Notes: generated by a model from the letters alone, not told the origin. A stretch of DNA of 6,602 nucleotides from an uncultured Flavobacteriales bacterium (GCA_946479125.1 CAMLET010000189.1:1-6602), one strand, 5' to 3'. Positions 1-6,602 are shown, numbered from the stretch's first letter. Numbers and translations: made by a program.

Positions 1-21
1 CGATTGAGCTTTTCTCCCTTA

Positions 22-35
22 CTTTGTAGACAAAG
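22..35. repeat. Short perfect hairpin, 6-bp stem
   Basis: CTTTGT (22-27) and ACAAAG (30-35) are perfect inverted copies separated by AG. Such a short loop makes a tight cruciform or hairpin. It lies next to a second hairpin at 39-68, and together they recall the structured ends of some mobile elements. That link is inference. Confidence 0.45.
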
Positions 36-38
36 AAT

Positions 39-68
39 CTTGTCGGAGGTCTCATACCTCTCAACAAG
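39..68. repeat. Two-part hairpin, 5+5 bp stem
   Basis: CTTGT (39-43) pairs with ACAAG (64-68), and inside it GAGGT (46-50) pairs with ACCTC (56-60) around a CTCAT loop. A small unpaired bulge separates the two stems. It could be an attenuator or terminator of an upstream unit, or a subterminal structure of a mobile element. No T-run follows it, so a classical intrinsic terminator is unlikely. Confidence 0.4.
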
Positions 69-114
69 GGCACGAGCATGAAATCCCAGTTTCATCAGTA
101 CTTACTCAAAAGAA

Positions 115-1770
115 TTGGAATTTACGGCTGACCGACTTGCGTTAAAACTGTTTCATGATGCCGGTTATAGCGTTGATGAGATCATCCCAACATTCGATGT
201 TTTGATGTATTCCTATCTTCCATTCGATGATGTGGTATTTCGCAAAGACTATTTTAATTCTCAGGTTTCTTACGTTCCCGAAGTGGAATTTGGAACAAAG
301 ACATATCCGATCAAAACCAACGAAAATTACGACGACGATAATAGTTCTCACCCAAATATCAGAAAACGAAAAGATGCAATTAATGAAGCTTTGAGATTAT
401 ACAGCGATTGGGGAACTACCGTAAATAATTTCGGAGATGAGCGTTTCAATTATATTCGTCAGGTTGCGCGCTTTGAAAGTTTGCGATCGAACATTATTGA
501 TGCAGAACTTTGTCAGGCCCTTTACTCTATTTATCTTCTTGAGGCAGAATTTCCGAATTCGGTTTACTTAAAACATATGAAGGCGCTTACATGGCTTTCT
601 ATTCTGCAGTTAAATGCTGAAGGTGATTTTTCGAGAACGCTACCAAGTCAAAGCGATTATGAAGGAGAAAGCGCAACGCTTTATTATTTCATTAAAAACT
701 TAAAATCAAAAGAACTTGCAGCAGTTGGATTACGTGAGGTTTACGATCTCAAAACTGAAAATCCTGATGATCAATACTTCAATTTGGTTTATGAACGAGT
801 TGTGAAATCGGTTTCTAAAACATCAAGTTTTGCAATTAAAGAATTCAATACGAAAAGTATGAAAGAACGTATTGCCGAGTTCAAAATCGAACAAGAAAAA
901 CCAGTTGTAGCTGATGATACAACTCAGGTGAATAAATCGAAATACGATAAGATCAAGACCAAAACGGATATTAACGCTTCAAAAACGGTTGATTCTACAA
1001 ATTTCGCGATGTATATGATCCCTGACATCATTCAGGATGCTGGATTTTTAAAACTATTTAATAAATATAAAGCACAGCAGGATTCCATTCAGGCTGAAAA
1101 AGATGCTTTCAGTAAATTGGCTAAGGCTGAAAGAAAGAAAGTGCTTCGTGAGGAAAGAACAGGTACTAAGGGTGTGAATCTGGAAAAATTCGTTTTGGTG
1201 GAGCCTTCTGTTTCTTATTCCAATGCAAGCAAATATACCCTTGCTGATTTGGAAGAAAAACAAGACGAATTTGCTCAGGCGATACAAACTTCTGCAGACG
1301 AGGTTGATGTTCAAATGTCAACTGTTAGCAGGGGAACACTTGAAACCGGTGACACAAAATTGTATAACGAAAGAGATGCTTATTTCTCATTTTTGAATCA
1401 GGCTGCAAATTATCCTTCTATTGATATTTTTCCTGTTGATTACGAACGTCTAAAAGAGTCAACTGCCGATCGTGGAACAAGTACTATTTTATTCACCACT
1501 GCTGAATATACTTTTGCTCCCGATATTCGACCTGGAATCTACATTTATTCGGCTATTCTGTTTCCTACACTGCCTTTTACGCTTTTATTGTATACACCAA
1601 TTAAGATCCTGAAAGGAAGAACTACAGAGTATTCTACCATTGTTTTTGATACTCAAAAAGGATCAATTTTAACTTATGGCAATAACACCGTTCATAGTAA
1701 AGCAAAAACTACGATCAATAAGGCCTATTACTATCACTTATTAAAGAAACTTAAACAGCCTTCAAACTAA
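115..1770 (+). CDS. M48-family zinc metalloprotease, 5'-truncated (C-terminal part)
   Basis: M48 proteases are zinc endopeptidases with HExxH plus a downstream Glu as metal ligands; envelope members take part in outer-membrane protein quality control. Here the Glu segment survives: ELEFTADRLALKLFHDAGY, with the ligand Glu at residue 2 and AD at 5-6 (TTG start counted as 1). SSHPNIRKR (77-85) matches the THP..R motif that follows in this family. Residues 110-230 are helical and possibly TPR-like, 245-430 are charged and low in complexity, and 475-499 form a hydrophobic stretch that may be a membrane segment. The frame is open from 82, and protein similarity seems to start before the TTG (TYSKELEF from 103), but TGA at 79-81 closes it. 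HExxH and any signal peptide are therefore missing. The TTG is a formal start without a ribosome site, and the gene is probably a non-catalytic remnant. It overlaps the next gene by 1 bp. Confidence 0.72.
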   Translation: MEFTADRLALKLFHDAGYSVDEIIPTFDVLMYSYLPFDDVVFRKDYFNSQVSYVPEVEFGTKTYPIKTNENYDDDNSSHPNIRKRKDAINEALRLYSDWGTTVNNFGDERFNYIRQVARFESLRSNIIDAELCQALYSIYLLEAEFPNSVYLKHMKALTWLSILQLNAEGDFSRTLPSQSDYEGESATLYYFIKNLKSKELAAVGLREVYDLKTENPDDQYFNLVYERVVKSVSKTSSFAIKEFNTKSMKERIAEFKIEQEKPVVADDTTQVNKSKYDKIKTKTDINASKTVDSTNFAMYMIPDIIQDAGFLKLFNKYKAQQDSIQAEKDAFSKLAKAERKKVLREERTGTKGVNLEKFVLVEPSVSYSNASKYTLADLEEKQDEFAQAIQTSADEVDVQMSTVSRGTLETGDTKLYNERDAYFSFLNQAANYPSIDIFPVDYERLKESTADRGTSTILFTTAEYTFAPDIRPGIYIYSAILFPTLPFTLLLYTPIKILKGRTTEYSTIVFDTQKGSILTYGNNTVHSKAKTTINKAYYYHLLKKLKQPSN

Positions 1771-2522
1771 TGAAATTTGTCAAATTTATTTTGCCTTTGT
1801 TCTTTTTGGCAACAACGGCAAATGCACAAAATACTTATTACGGACATAAAGTAGGGATCGATTTTAATGTCATTGGTAGAAAACCAATCTTCAAAGAAAG
1901 CTTTGAAGATCTTATTGACAATAATAACAAGCCGAATTACCGCTATAATGGGAGTCAATTGGAAGCATACAGCAATTTCGATTGGGGATTTGCTGCCGGA
2001 ATCACCTTCTTTTCCCGGCAAAACGTTTCGTTCGCTGCTCAATTCACGTACTATACAAGTGATATAGCTTATCAAGAAGGTAAATACTATCACGATACCG
2101 TAAATGATGTTTACTATGACCCAAGTGACTTCACTCTGGAGGACATGAAATACAGATCCTTAACCTTCATGCCTGTACTTAGTCTAACTTCGGAAGAATT
2201 AATTAAACCGATTGGTTTAACCCATGAGTTTGGTTTGGGATTTATGAAATCGTCTTTAGTAGATAAAGATTATCACTATAAAGTAGGTGGAAAATTATTT
2301 ACTGATTCGGCAAACGAATTTTACGATAAAAAACATGAATACAGTGCCGTTTGCGCGATGTATGGATTAAAACTGTCTAAGCCTTTAACCAAAAGTATTG
2401 TAATGAATTTTGGACTTCGATACACATTGATGTTTGGAAACAGAACCAGTAGTTACGAAGTAAAACAAGGGCTAAACAGAAATTTCCTTAACGCACTATT
2501 CGGTTTTACACTCCTGATCTAA
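1770..2522 (+). CDS. Outer-membrane beta-barrel protein (porin-like), function unknown
   Basis: The 250-residue product starts with a signal peptide: Lys at 2 and 5, a hydrophobic core (FILPLFFLATT), and likely cleavage after ANA (17-19) before QNTYYG. The mature part alternates polar and hydrophobic residues in strand-like blocks rich in Tyr, Phe and Gly, roughly at 26-35, 71-82, 86-97, 128-140, 151-160, 190-204, 208-221 and 238-250. It ends in a hydrophobic strand (FGFTLLI), as barrel proteins often do. This pattern fits a small 8- to 10-strand outer-membrane barrel. I see no specific family motif, so substrate and role are unknown. ATG at 1770 shares its A with the TAA of the M48 gene (TAATG), which suggests translational coupling and a role beside the protease at the cell envelope. 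The stop overlaps the 3' end of the small - strand gene. Confidence 0.75.
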   Translation: MKFVKFILPLFFLATTANAQNTYYGHKVGIDFNVIGRKPIFKESFEDLIDNNNKPNYRYNGSQLEAYSNFDWGFAAGITFFSRQNVSFAAQFTYYTSDIAYQEGKYYHDTVNDVYYDPSDFTLEDMKYRSLTFMPVLSLTSEELIKPIGLTHEFGLGFMKSSLVDKDYHYKVGGKLFTDSANEFYDKKHEYSAVCAMYGLKLSKPLTKSIVMNFGLRYTLMFGNRTSSYEVKQGLNRNFLNALFGFTLLI

Positions 2523-2629
2523 AGCACAAAAATTGCTGCAATAATAAAAATGACGATGATGAGCAGATATTGCCATACGTCAACGAAATATGGAGCAATC
2601 TTCTTGAAATTCTCTATTAGTGATTTCAT
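2519..2629 (-). CDS. Small single-span membrane protein (36 aa)
   Basis: ATG at 2629 opens a 36-codon frame ending in TAG at 2519-2521. The product has an amphipathic, basic N-terminal half (MKSLIENFKKIAPYFVDVWQ) and then an almost purely hydrophobic half (YLLIIVIFIIAAIFVL, 21-36) with no charge, long enough for one membrane helix that ends at the C-terminus. This composition is unlikely by chance, which is why I call it a gene despite its size. It lies tail to tail with the barrel gene, overlapping its stop by 2 bp, and head to head with clpB across 153 bp. A -7-like TATTTTTG sits 4 bp before the ATG, so the mRNA may be nearly leaderless. I do not recognise the family. A small inner-membrane peptide or subunit is possible, and a chance frame cannot be excluded. 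Confidence 0.6.
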   Translation of the reverse strand: MKSLIENFKKIAPYFVDVWQYLLIIVIFIIAAIFVL

Positions 2630-2633
2630 GCGA

Positions 2634-2641
2634 CAAAAATA
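2634..2641 (-). promoter_or_regulatory. Candidate -7 element of the small membrane gene
   Basis: Read on the - strand, TATTTTTG matches the Bacteroidota -7 consensus TAnnTTTG at every fixed base and ends 4 bp before the ATG at 2629. A good -33 TTTG is not evident at the usual distance. If it is used, transcription would begin at or next to the start codon. The element overlaps a GCGACAAA half-site (2630-2637). Confidence 0.35.
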
Positions 2642-2676
2642 CAGATAATCCAGTACAGAAAACAGGAAATTAATGT

Positions 2677-2714
2677 CAATTTGTCGCACTACAGCGGTTT
2701 ATAGCGACAAATTG
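2677..2714. promoter_or_regulatory. Perfect 11-bp inverted repeat, candidate operator
   Basis: CAATTTGTCGC (2677-2687) and GCGACAAATTG (2704-2714) are exact inverted copies 16 bp apart, in the gap between the small membrane gene and clpB. A further GCGACAAA lies at 2630-2637. The centre-to-centre spacing of the arms is 27 bp, so a dimer or a pair of dimers could bind. The right arm covers the candidate -33 word of the clpB promoter, which would suit a repressor. It does not match the CIRCE heat-shock operator. An RNA hairpin with a 16-nt loop is the alternative, but there is no T-run after it. Confidence 0.5.
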
Positions 2715-2742
2715 TCCTAATTATCTCTGCTATTTTCATTTG
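2711..2742 (+). promoter_or_regulatory. Candidate clpB promoter, Bacteroidota -33/-7 type
   Basis: ATTG (2711-2714) and TTCATTTG (2735-2742) resemble the -33 TTTG and -7 TAnnTTTG words, each with one mismatch, and are 20 bp apart, within the usual range. Transcription would start near 2747-2749 and leave a leader of about 35 nt. The -33 word lies inside the right arm of the inverted repeat. The assignment rests on sequence similarity only. Confidence 0.35.
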
Positions 2743-2782
2743 GTTCAAGGTTTGACGACGAAAGAATGTCAAATTTTAGAAA

Positions 2783-5404
2783 ATGGACACGAATCAATTT
2801 ACAATAAAGACACAAGAGGTGCTTGGTTTTGCGCAAGAACTTGCAGCACAGGAAAAGCACCCGGCGATAGAAAACGCGCATATCCTGAAAGGCATTTTGA
2901 TGCAGGATCAGGATGTGGTTCCTTATATACTTCAACAAAATCAGGTTGACAAAAACATACTGAATCAAACCGTTGATAGTATTCTCAAAGGAATTTCAAA
3001 AGTGGAAGGCGGACAGTTATTCTTGTCTTCCAATGCCCAACAAACGCTTCAAAAAGCAATTCAGCTTGCAAAAACCAATAACGATGAATTCGTTGCTGTG
3101 GAAATGCTCTTTTTGGCGTTGGTTGAAGGGAATGACCAAATTGGAAAGCTTCTGAAAGATGTTAAGCTGGACAAAAAGAAGGTAGAAAAACAGATTATTG
3201 AACTTAGAAAAGGAGATAAAGTGACCTCAAATCAACAAGAAGGAACTTACAAATCATTAGAGAAATACGCCAAAAACTTAAATGAAATGGCGAAAGCGGG
3301 AAAACTCGACCCAGTAATTGGTCGTGATGACGAAATCCGCAGAGTACTTCAAATTTTAACGCGTAGAACCAAGAACAATCCAATTCTTATTGGAGAACCA
3401 GGAGTTGGTAAAACTGCAATTGCAGAAGGATTAGCACATCGAATTATTGATGGCGACGTTCCTGAAAACTTGAAATCGAAAGTGGTTTATTCACTGGATA
3501 TGGGTTCGTTGATTGCTGGTGCAAAATTCAAGGGGGAATTCGAAGAGCGCTTGAAAGCGGTGGTGAAAGAAGTTACAAATGCGGATGGTGAAATCATTTT
3601 GTTCATCGACGAGATTCATACACTTGTTGGAGCTGGTGGCGGTGGCGAAGGCGCAATGGACGCTGCAAACATTCTAAAACCGGCTTTAGCAAGAGGAGAA
3701 TTGAGAGCCGTTGGCGCTACAACTTTGAACGAGTATCAAAAGTACTTTGAAAAAGATAAAGCATTGGTTCGTCGTTTTCAAACTGTTTTGGTGGATGAAC
3801 CTGATACGGAAGATGCGATTTCTATTCTTCGTGGAATTAAGGAGAAATATGAAAATCACCATAAAGTTCTCATCAAAGACGCTGCAATTATTGCTGCTGT
3901 AGAGCTTTCTCAACGATACATTACTGAACGTCATTTACCGGATAAGGCTATCGATTTAATTGATGAAGCTGCGTCTAAACTAAGAATGGAAATCAATTCC
4001 AAACCTGAAGAATTGGACGAATTGGAACGTAAGATCATGCAACTCGAGATTGAAAGAGAAGCAATCAAACGCGAAAACGATACGGCTAAATTGGATAGTT
4101 TAGGAAAAGATCTTGCGGTTTTAGAAGATCAGCGAAATGCCCTTAAAGCAAAATGGCAAGCAGAACGAGATATCGTAGATGGAGTTCAGAAAACAAAGGA
4201 ATTGATCGAGAATTTGAAACTGGAAGCTGATCAGGCGGAACGTTCAGGTGATTACGGAAAAGTAGCTGAAATTCGTTACGGAAAGATCAAAGAAGCTGAA
4301 GTTGCATTGGAAAACAATAAAGCGAAATTGGCAGAACTTCAAAGTCATTCTAAAATGATCAAAGAAGAGGTGGATGCCGAAGAAATTGCTGACGTTGTTT
4401 CAAAGTGGACTGGAATTCCTGTTACACGAATGATCGAATCGGAAGTTTCAAAACTACTTCGATTGGAAGATGAACTTGGAAAACGTGTTGTTGGACAAGA
4501 AGAAGCGATTGTTGCACTTTCTGACGCTGTTCGAAGAAGCAGAGCAGGATTAAACGATGCAAGAAAACCAATTGGTTCATTCATTTTCCTTGGTCCAACT
4601 GGTGTTGGTAAAACGGAATTAGCAAAATCATTAGCAGATTTCTTATTCAACGATGAGAATGCAATGACGCGTATTGATATGTCGGAATATCAGGAGAAAC
4701 ACAGCGTGAGCCGTTTGGTTGGAGCACCTCCGGGATACGTTGGATACGATGAAGGTGGTCAATTGACAGAAGCAGTTCGTCGTCGTCCCTACTCTATTGT
4801 TTTGTTAGACGAAATCGAAAAAGCGCATCCTGATGTTTTCAATATCATGTTGCAAGTATTGGACGATGGTCGATTAACGGACAACAAAGGTCGCATCGTT
4901 AACTTCAAGAACACAATCATCATCATGACTTCTAACCTTGGTTCACATTTGATCCAGGAATCGTTTGAAGGTGTGAAAGAAAGTGAGTTGGAGGATGCAA
5001 TGGAAAAAGCGAAGTTCAAAGTAATGGAGCTCTTAAAACAAACCATTCGTCCTGAGTTCCTGAACCGTATAGATGAAACGATTGTCTTTACACCGTTGAA
5101 CAAGCGTTATGTTCGTCAAATCGTAGACATTCAGTTAGATCAGTTAATCAAGATGTTGAATGAAAAGAACATTCACTTGATAATCAAAGACGATGCGAAA
5201 GCACACATTGTTGAAGCTGGTTACGATCCTCACTTTGGTGCACGACCAGTGAAACGTGTTATCCAGAAGCAAGTGTTGAATGAACTTTCGAAAGCACTGT
5301 TAGCCGGAACAGTTGATACAACGAATGGAGTGGTGATGGATATTTTCGATGGAAAGATCATTTTCAGAAAACCGATTTCGAAGGAAGAGGAAGTCACGAA
5401 ATAA
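2783..5404 (+). CDS. clpB: ATP-dependent disaggregase ClpB (Hsp104 family)
   Basis: ClpB is a cytosolic hexameric AAA+ chaperone that threads aggregated proteins through its pore, working with DnaK/DnaJ/GrpE after heat or other stress. At 873 residues it is full length (E. coli 857). In order: the Clp N domain (1-145, starting with the typical FTIKTQEVL); NBD1 with Walker A GEPGVGKT (204-211), Walker B ILFIDE (272-277) and Arg fingers R330/R331; the coiled-coil M domain (about 402-525), which contains [11 protein letters not shown] and is diagnostic of ClpB against ClpA/ClpC; NBD2 with Walker A GPTGVGKT (604-611), Walker B VLLDE (673-677), pore loop GYVG (651-654), Arg finger R756 and sensor 2 GAR (819-821). 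No ClpP-binding loop is evident. The NBD1 pore loop reads KFKG, with Phe where Tyr is usual. The start matches the family N-terminus, and the A/T-rich leader has no Shine-Dalgarno, as is normal here. It is probably monocistronic. Confidence 0.98.
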   Translation: MDTNQFTIKTQEVLGFAQELAAQEKHPAIENAHILKGILMQDQDVVPYILQQNQVDKNILNQTVDSILKGISKVEGGQLFLSSNAQQTLQKAIQLAKTNNDEFVAVEMLFLALVEGNDQIGKLLKDVKLDKKKVEKQIIELRKGDKVTSNQQEGTYKSLEKYAKNLNEMAKAGKLDPVIGRDDEIRRVLQILTRRTKNNPILIGEPGVGKTAIAEGLAHRIIDGDVPENLKSKVVYSLDMGSLIAGAKFKGEFEERLKAVVKEVTNADGEIILFIDEIHTLVGAGGGGEGAMDAANILKPALARGELRAVGATTLNEYQKYFEKDKALVRRFQTVLVDEPDTEDAISILRGIKEKYENHHKVLIKDAAIIAAVELSQRYITERHLPDKAIDLIDEAASKLRMEINSKPEELDELERKIMQLEIEREAIKRENDTAKLDSLGKDLAVLEDQRNALKAKWQAERDIVDGVQKTKELIENLKLEADQAERSGDYGKVAEIRYGKIKEAEVALENNKAKLAELQSHSKMIKEEVDAEEIADVVSKWTGIPVTRMIESEVSKLLRLEDELGKRVVGQEEAIVALSDAVRRSRAGLNDARKPIGSFIFLGPTGVGKTELAKSLADFLFNDENAMTRIDMSEYQEKHSVSRLVGAPPGYVGYDEGGQLTEAVRRRPYSIVLLDEIEKAHPDVFNIMLQVLDDGRLTDNKGRIVNFKNTIIIMTSNLGSHLIQESFEGVKESELEDAMEKAKFKVMELLKQTIRPEFLNRIDETIVFTPLNKRYVRQIVDIQLDQLIKMLNEKNIHLIIKDDAKAHIVEAGYDPHFGARPVKRVIQKQVLNELSKALLAGTVDTTNGVVMDIFDGKIIFRKPISKEEEVTK

Positions 5405-5418
5405 TCATTTGGAATAAT

Positions 5419-5448
5419 TGTAGGGACAAGTCGCGACTTGTCCCTACA
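5419..5448. repeat. Perfect 30-bp palindrome between convergent genes
   Basis: TGTAGGGACAAGTCG is followed directly by its exact reverse complement, with no spacer (centre between 5433 and 5434). It lies 15 bp after the clpB stop and 20 bp before the porP/sprF stop, so both transcripts would form the same long hairpin. It could act as a two-way transcription end or protect both 3' ends, though neither side has a T-run. Its perfection and G/C-rich ends recall interspersed palindromic repeats (REP- or MITE-like). Whether it recurs in this genome cannot be seen here. Confidence 0.8.
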
Positions 5449-5467
5449 TATTTCGAAAAGGTTTAAT

Positions 5468-6520
5468 TTACATACCACCAAAATCCGTTGGACACTTAAA
5501 TCGTCTCTTAATGTTTCTACTTGAAACCAATTTTCTAAATAAAATTGCATTCTTAAACTCTCCTACCAAACTCAACTCATGTGTTCCGTAAGAACTCGTT
5601 TTTAAACGTGAAACCGTAAAATCGTAATTGTACATCACCCTCCAGTTCATATCGCCTTTGCTTGGTAAATTCAAACCAATTGCAAAAATGAACGAGTCGA
5701 ATTGTTTACCTGTTAAAGCCGCTGTTCTGTTTCGAACCCAAATACCATAAGTCATTGGTCGCTGCATTACATTCAATCCGAAGCTGAAAGTTCTGAATTC
5801 GTTTTGCGATTCGTAAACCGCTCCAGGAGCCAAAACGATATCGTTGAACAACAAGTTTACATTTCCGTGGAAAATCATTCGAATAGGAAGTTGTGAACTG
5901 TTTTGTAGGAATGCATCACTTGGCTGAGATAAGTGATGAACACTTCCACCCAAGGTCACCATCAAACGGTCAAAACCACATCTGCTATTTCTTCTTGGTT
6001 CTGCATTGAAACGAACTGCCGCTCCAGCGCTGAAATCGGCATAACCAACACTTCTGTAGTTTGGATTGGCGAATGACGATGGTCGAACTTCTCCTAAAGT
6101 CTCATCATACTGATCTGAGAACTTCAGTTTCGACCAGTCAATGTTCTTGTTCACATATCCCCCACTCACTCCTGCTTGTACAATACAGTTTTTGGTATCA
6201 ACCGGACGATAAGAATAACTCAAATATCCAGCTGTAGTTCGGAGCAAGCTTTCACCACCAACATCTGAATAAGCATTCAAACCCAATCCCATTTTGAAAA
6301 CAGACTGTGATTCAACCGCCGCTGCAAACGTATTGAAACGTCCGGGAATTGGTCCCCAAAGATTTCGTGCGTTCAAGCGTAAAGTCGTTCCATCGTTAAT
6401 TCCTGTCATCCCAGGATTGTAATATGTTGGATTGTTATAGAACTGCGAGAAATTCGGGTCTTGCGCGTTAGCAACACCAGCGTACAATCCCAATAAAGTG
6501 CAAATAATCTTTTTCATCAT
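5468..6520 (-). CDS. PorP/SprF-family type IX secretion outer-membrane protein
   Basis: Members of this family are outer-membrane barrel proteins found in Bacteroidota. SprF is needed to deliver the adhesin SprB, and PorP is a T9SS component that docks secreted cargo. The 350-residue product has a signal peptide (MMKKIICTLLGLYAGVANA, cleaved before QDPNF) and the family hallmark right after it: QDPNFSQFYNNPTYYNPGMTG spans 20-40. Further family-like segments are GGSVHHLSQPSDAF (191-204), YGTHELSLVGEF (311-322) and a C-terminal KCPTDFGGM (342-350). Alternating strand-like blocks fill the rest. ATG at 6520 is chosen because it overlaps the stop of the upstream gene (TAATG); the next codon is also ATG. 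The neighbour ends like a T9SS type B cargo, which favours an SprF-like partner role over the core PorP. Many paralogues are usual per genome, so no symbol is given. Confidence 0.93.
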   Translation of the reverse strand: MMKKIICTLLGLYAGVANAQDPNFSQFYNNPTYYNPGMTGINDGTTLRLNARNLWGPIPGRFNTFAAAVESQSVFKMGLGLNAYSDVGGESLLRTTAGYLSYSYRPVDTKNCIVQAGVSGGYVNKNIDWSKLKFSDQYDETLGEVRPSSFANPNYRSVGYADFSAGAAVRFNAEPRRNSRCGFDRLMVTLGGSVHHLSQPSDAFLQNSSQLPIRMIFHGNVNLLFNDIVLAPGAVYESQNEFRTFSFGLNVMQRPMTYGIWVRNRTAALTGKQFDSFIFAIGLNLPSKGDMNWRVMYNYDFTVSRLKTSSYGTHELSLVGEFKNAILFRKLVSSRNIKRRFKCPTDFGGM

Positions 6521-6602
6521 TAACGAATTACAGTTACTGTTCCAGCGCGTTTCAACACACCATTTCTATATTCTTTTCCTTCCCAAACACGTTCGTTCAT
6601 GA
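6520..6602 (-). CDS. C-terminal end of a probable T9SS-secreted protein (partial)
   Basis: Only the last 26 codons are inside the window; the gene runs off the right edge. The visible end reads WEGKEYRNG, then VLKRAGTVTVIR and TAA (6520-6522). The short strand ending in GTVTVIR resembles the close of the gliding-motility-associated (type B) C-terminal domain, which directs proteins through the T9SS. The TAATG overlap with the porP/sprF-like gene and the known habit of such cargo genes preceding a porP/sprF paralogue support this. The in-frame ATG at 6600 is almost certainly internal. Too little is visible to exclude another envelope protein. Confidence 0.55.
   Translation of the reverse strand, partial: MNERVWEGKEYRNGVLKRAGTVTVIR

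Larger units (their letters stand above)
1..81. other. Hairpin-rich non-native DNA abutting the truncated M48 gene
   Basis: This stretch precedes the in-frame TGA (79-81) that closes the M48 reading frame. It is about 46% GC, somewhat richer than the genes to its right. It holds two clear hairpins (22-35 and 39-68). None of its three forward frames reads like the segment expected upstream of the M48 third zinc ligand. On the reverse strand one frame is open from an ATG at 95 to the left edge (31 codons, starting MKLGFHARALVERYET), and a second is open from an ATG at 79. I recognise neither with certainty. The simplest reading is the end of an insertion sequence or other interspersed repeat that replaced the 5' part of the M48 gene. 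A rearrangement or assembly junction is equally compatible. Confidence 0.4.

Noticed and set aside
1..95. Reverse-strand gene starting at 95 (MKLGFHARALV...)
   Set aside because: It is open to the edge but only 31 codons are visible, its start lies inside what appears to be M48 coding sequence, and another reverse frame is equally open. It is recorded only as part of the 1-81 region.
78..131. ATG at 78 as the true start of the M48 gene
   Set aside because: It is in a different frame (MKSQFHQYLLKR) and reaches a stop at 129-131 after 17 codons. It would need a frameshift to join the M48 frame.
2677..2714. Inverted repeat as CIRCE/HrcA operator or intrinsic terminator
   Set aside because: The arms do not match TTAGCACTC-N9-GAGTGCTAA, the loop is 16 nt, and no T-run follows on either strand.
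2740..2949. A second + strand frame across the clpB start
   Set aside because: It overlaps the conserved ClpB N domain in another frame, and its product is Cys/Gly/Ser-rich with no recognisable fold.
4345..5103. Reverse-strand open frames of about 100 codons inside clpB
   Set aside because: They lie wholly opposite a strongly conserved gene, have Ser/Asn-rich low-information products and no family resemblance; they are reading shadows of the clpB codons.
5419..5448. Palindrome as a CRISPR repeat or a classical Rho-independent terminator
   Set aside because: Only one copy is present with no spacers, so not CRISPR. No T-run flanks it, so a classical terminator call is not supported, although it may still stop transcription.

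Overview
The window looks like the chromosome of a member of the Bacteroidota, most likely Flavobacteriales. The reasons are a PorP/SprF-family protein of the type IX secretion system (T9SS), AT-rich coding DNA, starts preceded by A/T-rich DNA with no Shine-Dalgarno sequence, and promoter-like words that fit the Bacteroidota -33/-7 pattern better than the E. coli one. A Fluviicola/Crocinitomicaceae-like source is a guess from protein style only.

Layout from left to right. Positions 1-81 are a hairpin-rich stretch that does not read as part of the gene after it. Next, on the + strand, are the zinc-ligand segment and long C-terminal part of an M48 metalloprotease (TTG at 115, stop at 1770). Its frame is closed by a TGA at 79-81, so the part that should carry the HExxH active site is absent. 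A 250-residue outer-membrane beta-barrel protein (1770-2522) follows, joined to it by a TAATG overlap. Tail to tail with this, on the - strand, is a 36-codon gene for a single-span membrane protein (2519-2629). The 153-bp gap from there to clpB holds a perfect 11-bp inverted repeat and three copies of GCGACAAA. It also holds candidate divergent promoters for the small gene and clpB. clpB (2783-5404, +) is full length and intact.

clpB converges with a porP/sprF-like gene (5468-6520, -), and the 63-bp gap between them contains a perfect 30-bp palindrome. At the right edge, the last 26 codons of another - strand gene overlap the porP/sprF start through a second TAATG. Its ending resembles a T9SS type B C-terminal secretion domain, so the pair would be a secreted or surface protein plus its outer-membrane partner, as in sprB-sprF.

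The window mixes envelope genes (protease fragment, barrel protein, T9SS pair) with a cytosolic disaggregase. I see no sign of a new multi-gene system. The most interesting unexplained parts are the clpB/small-gene intergenic region, the broken 5' end of the M48 gene and the 30-bp palindrome.
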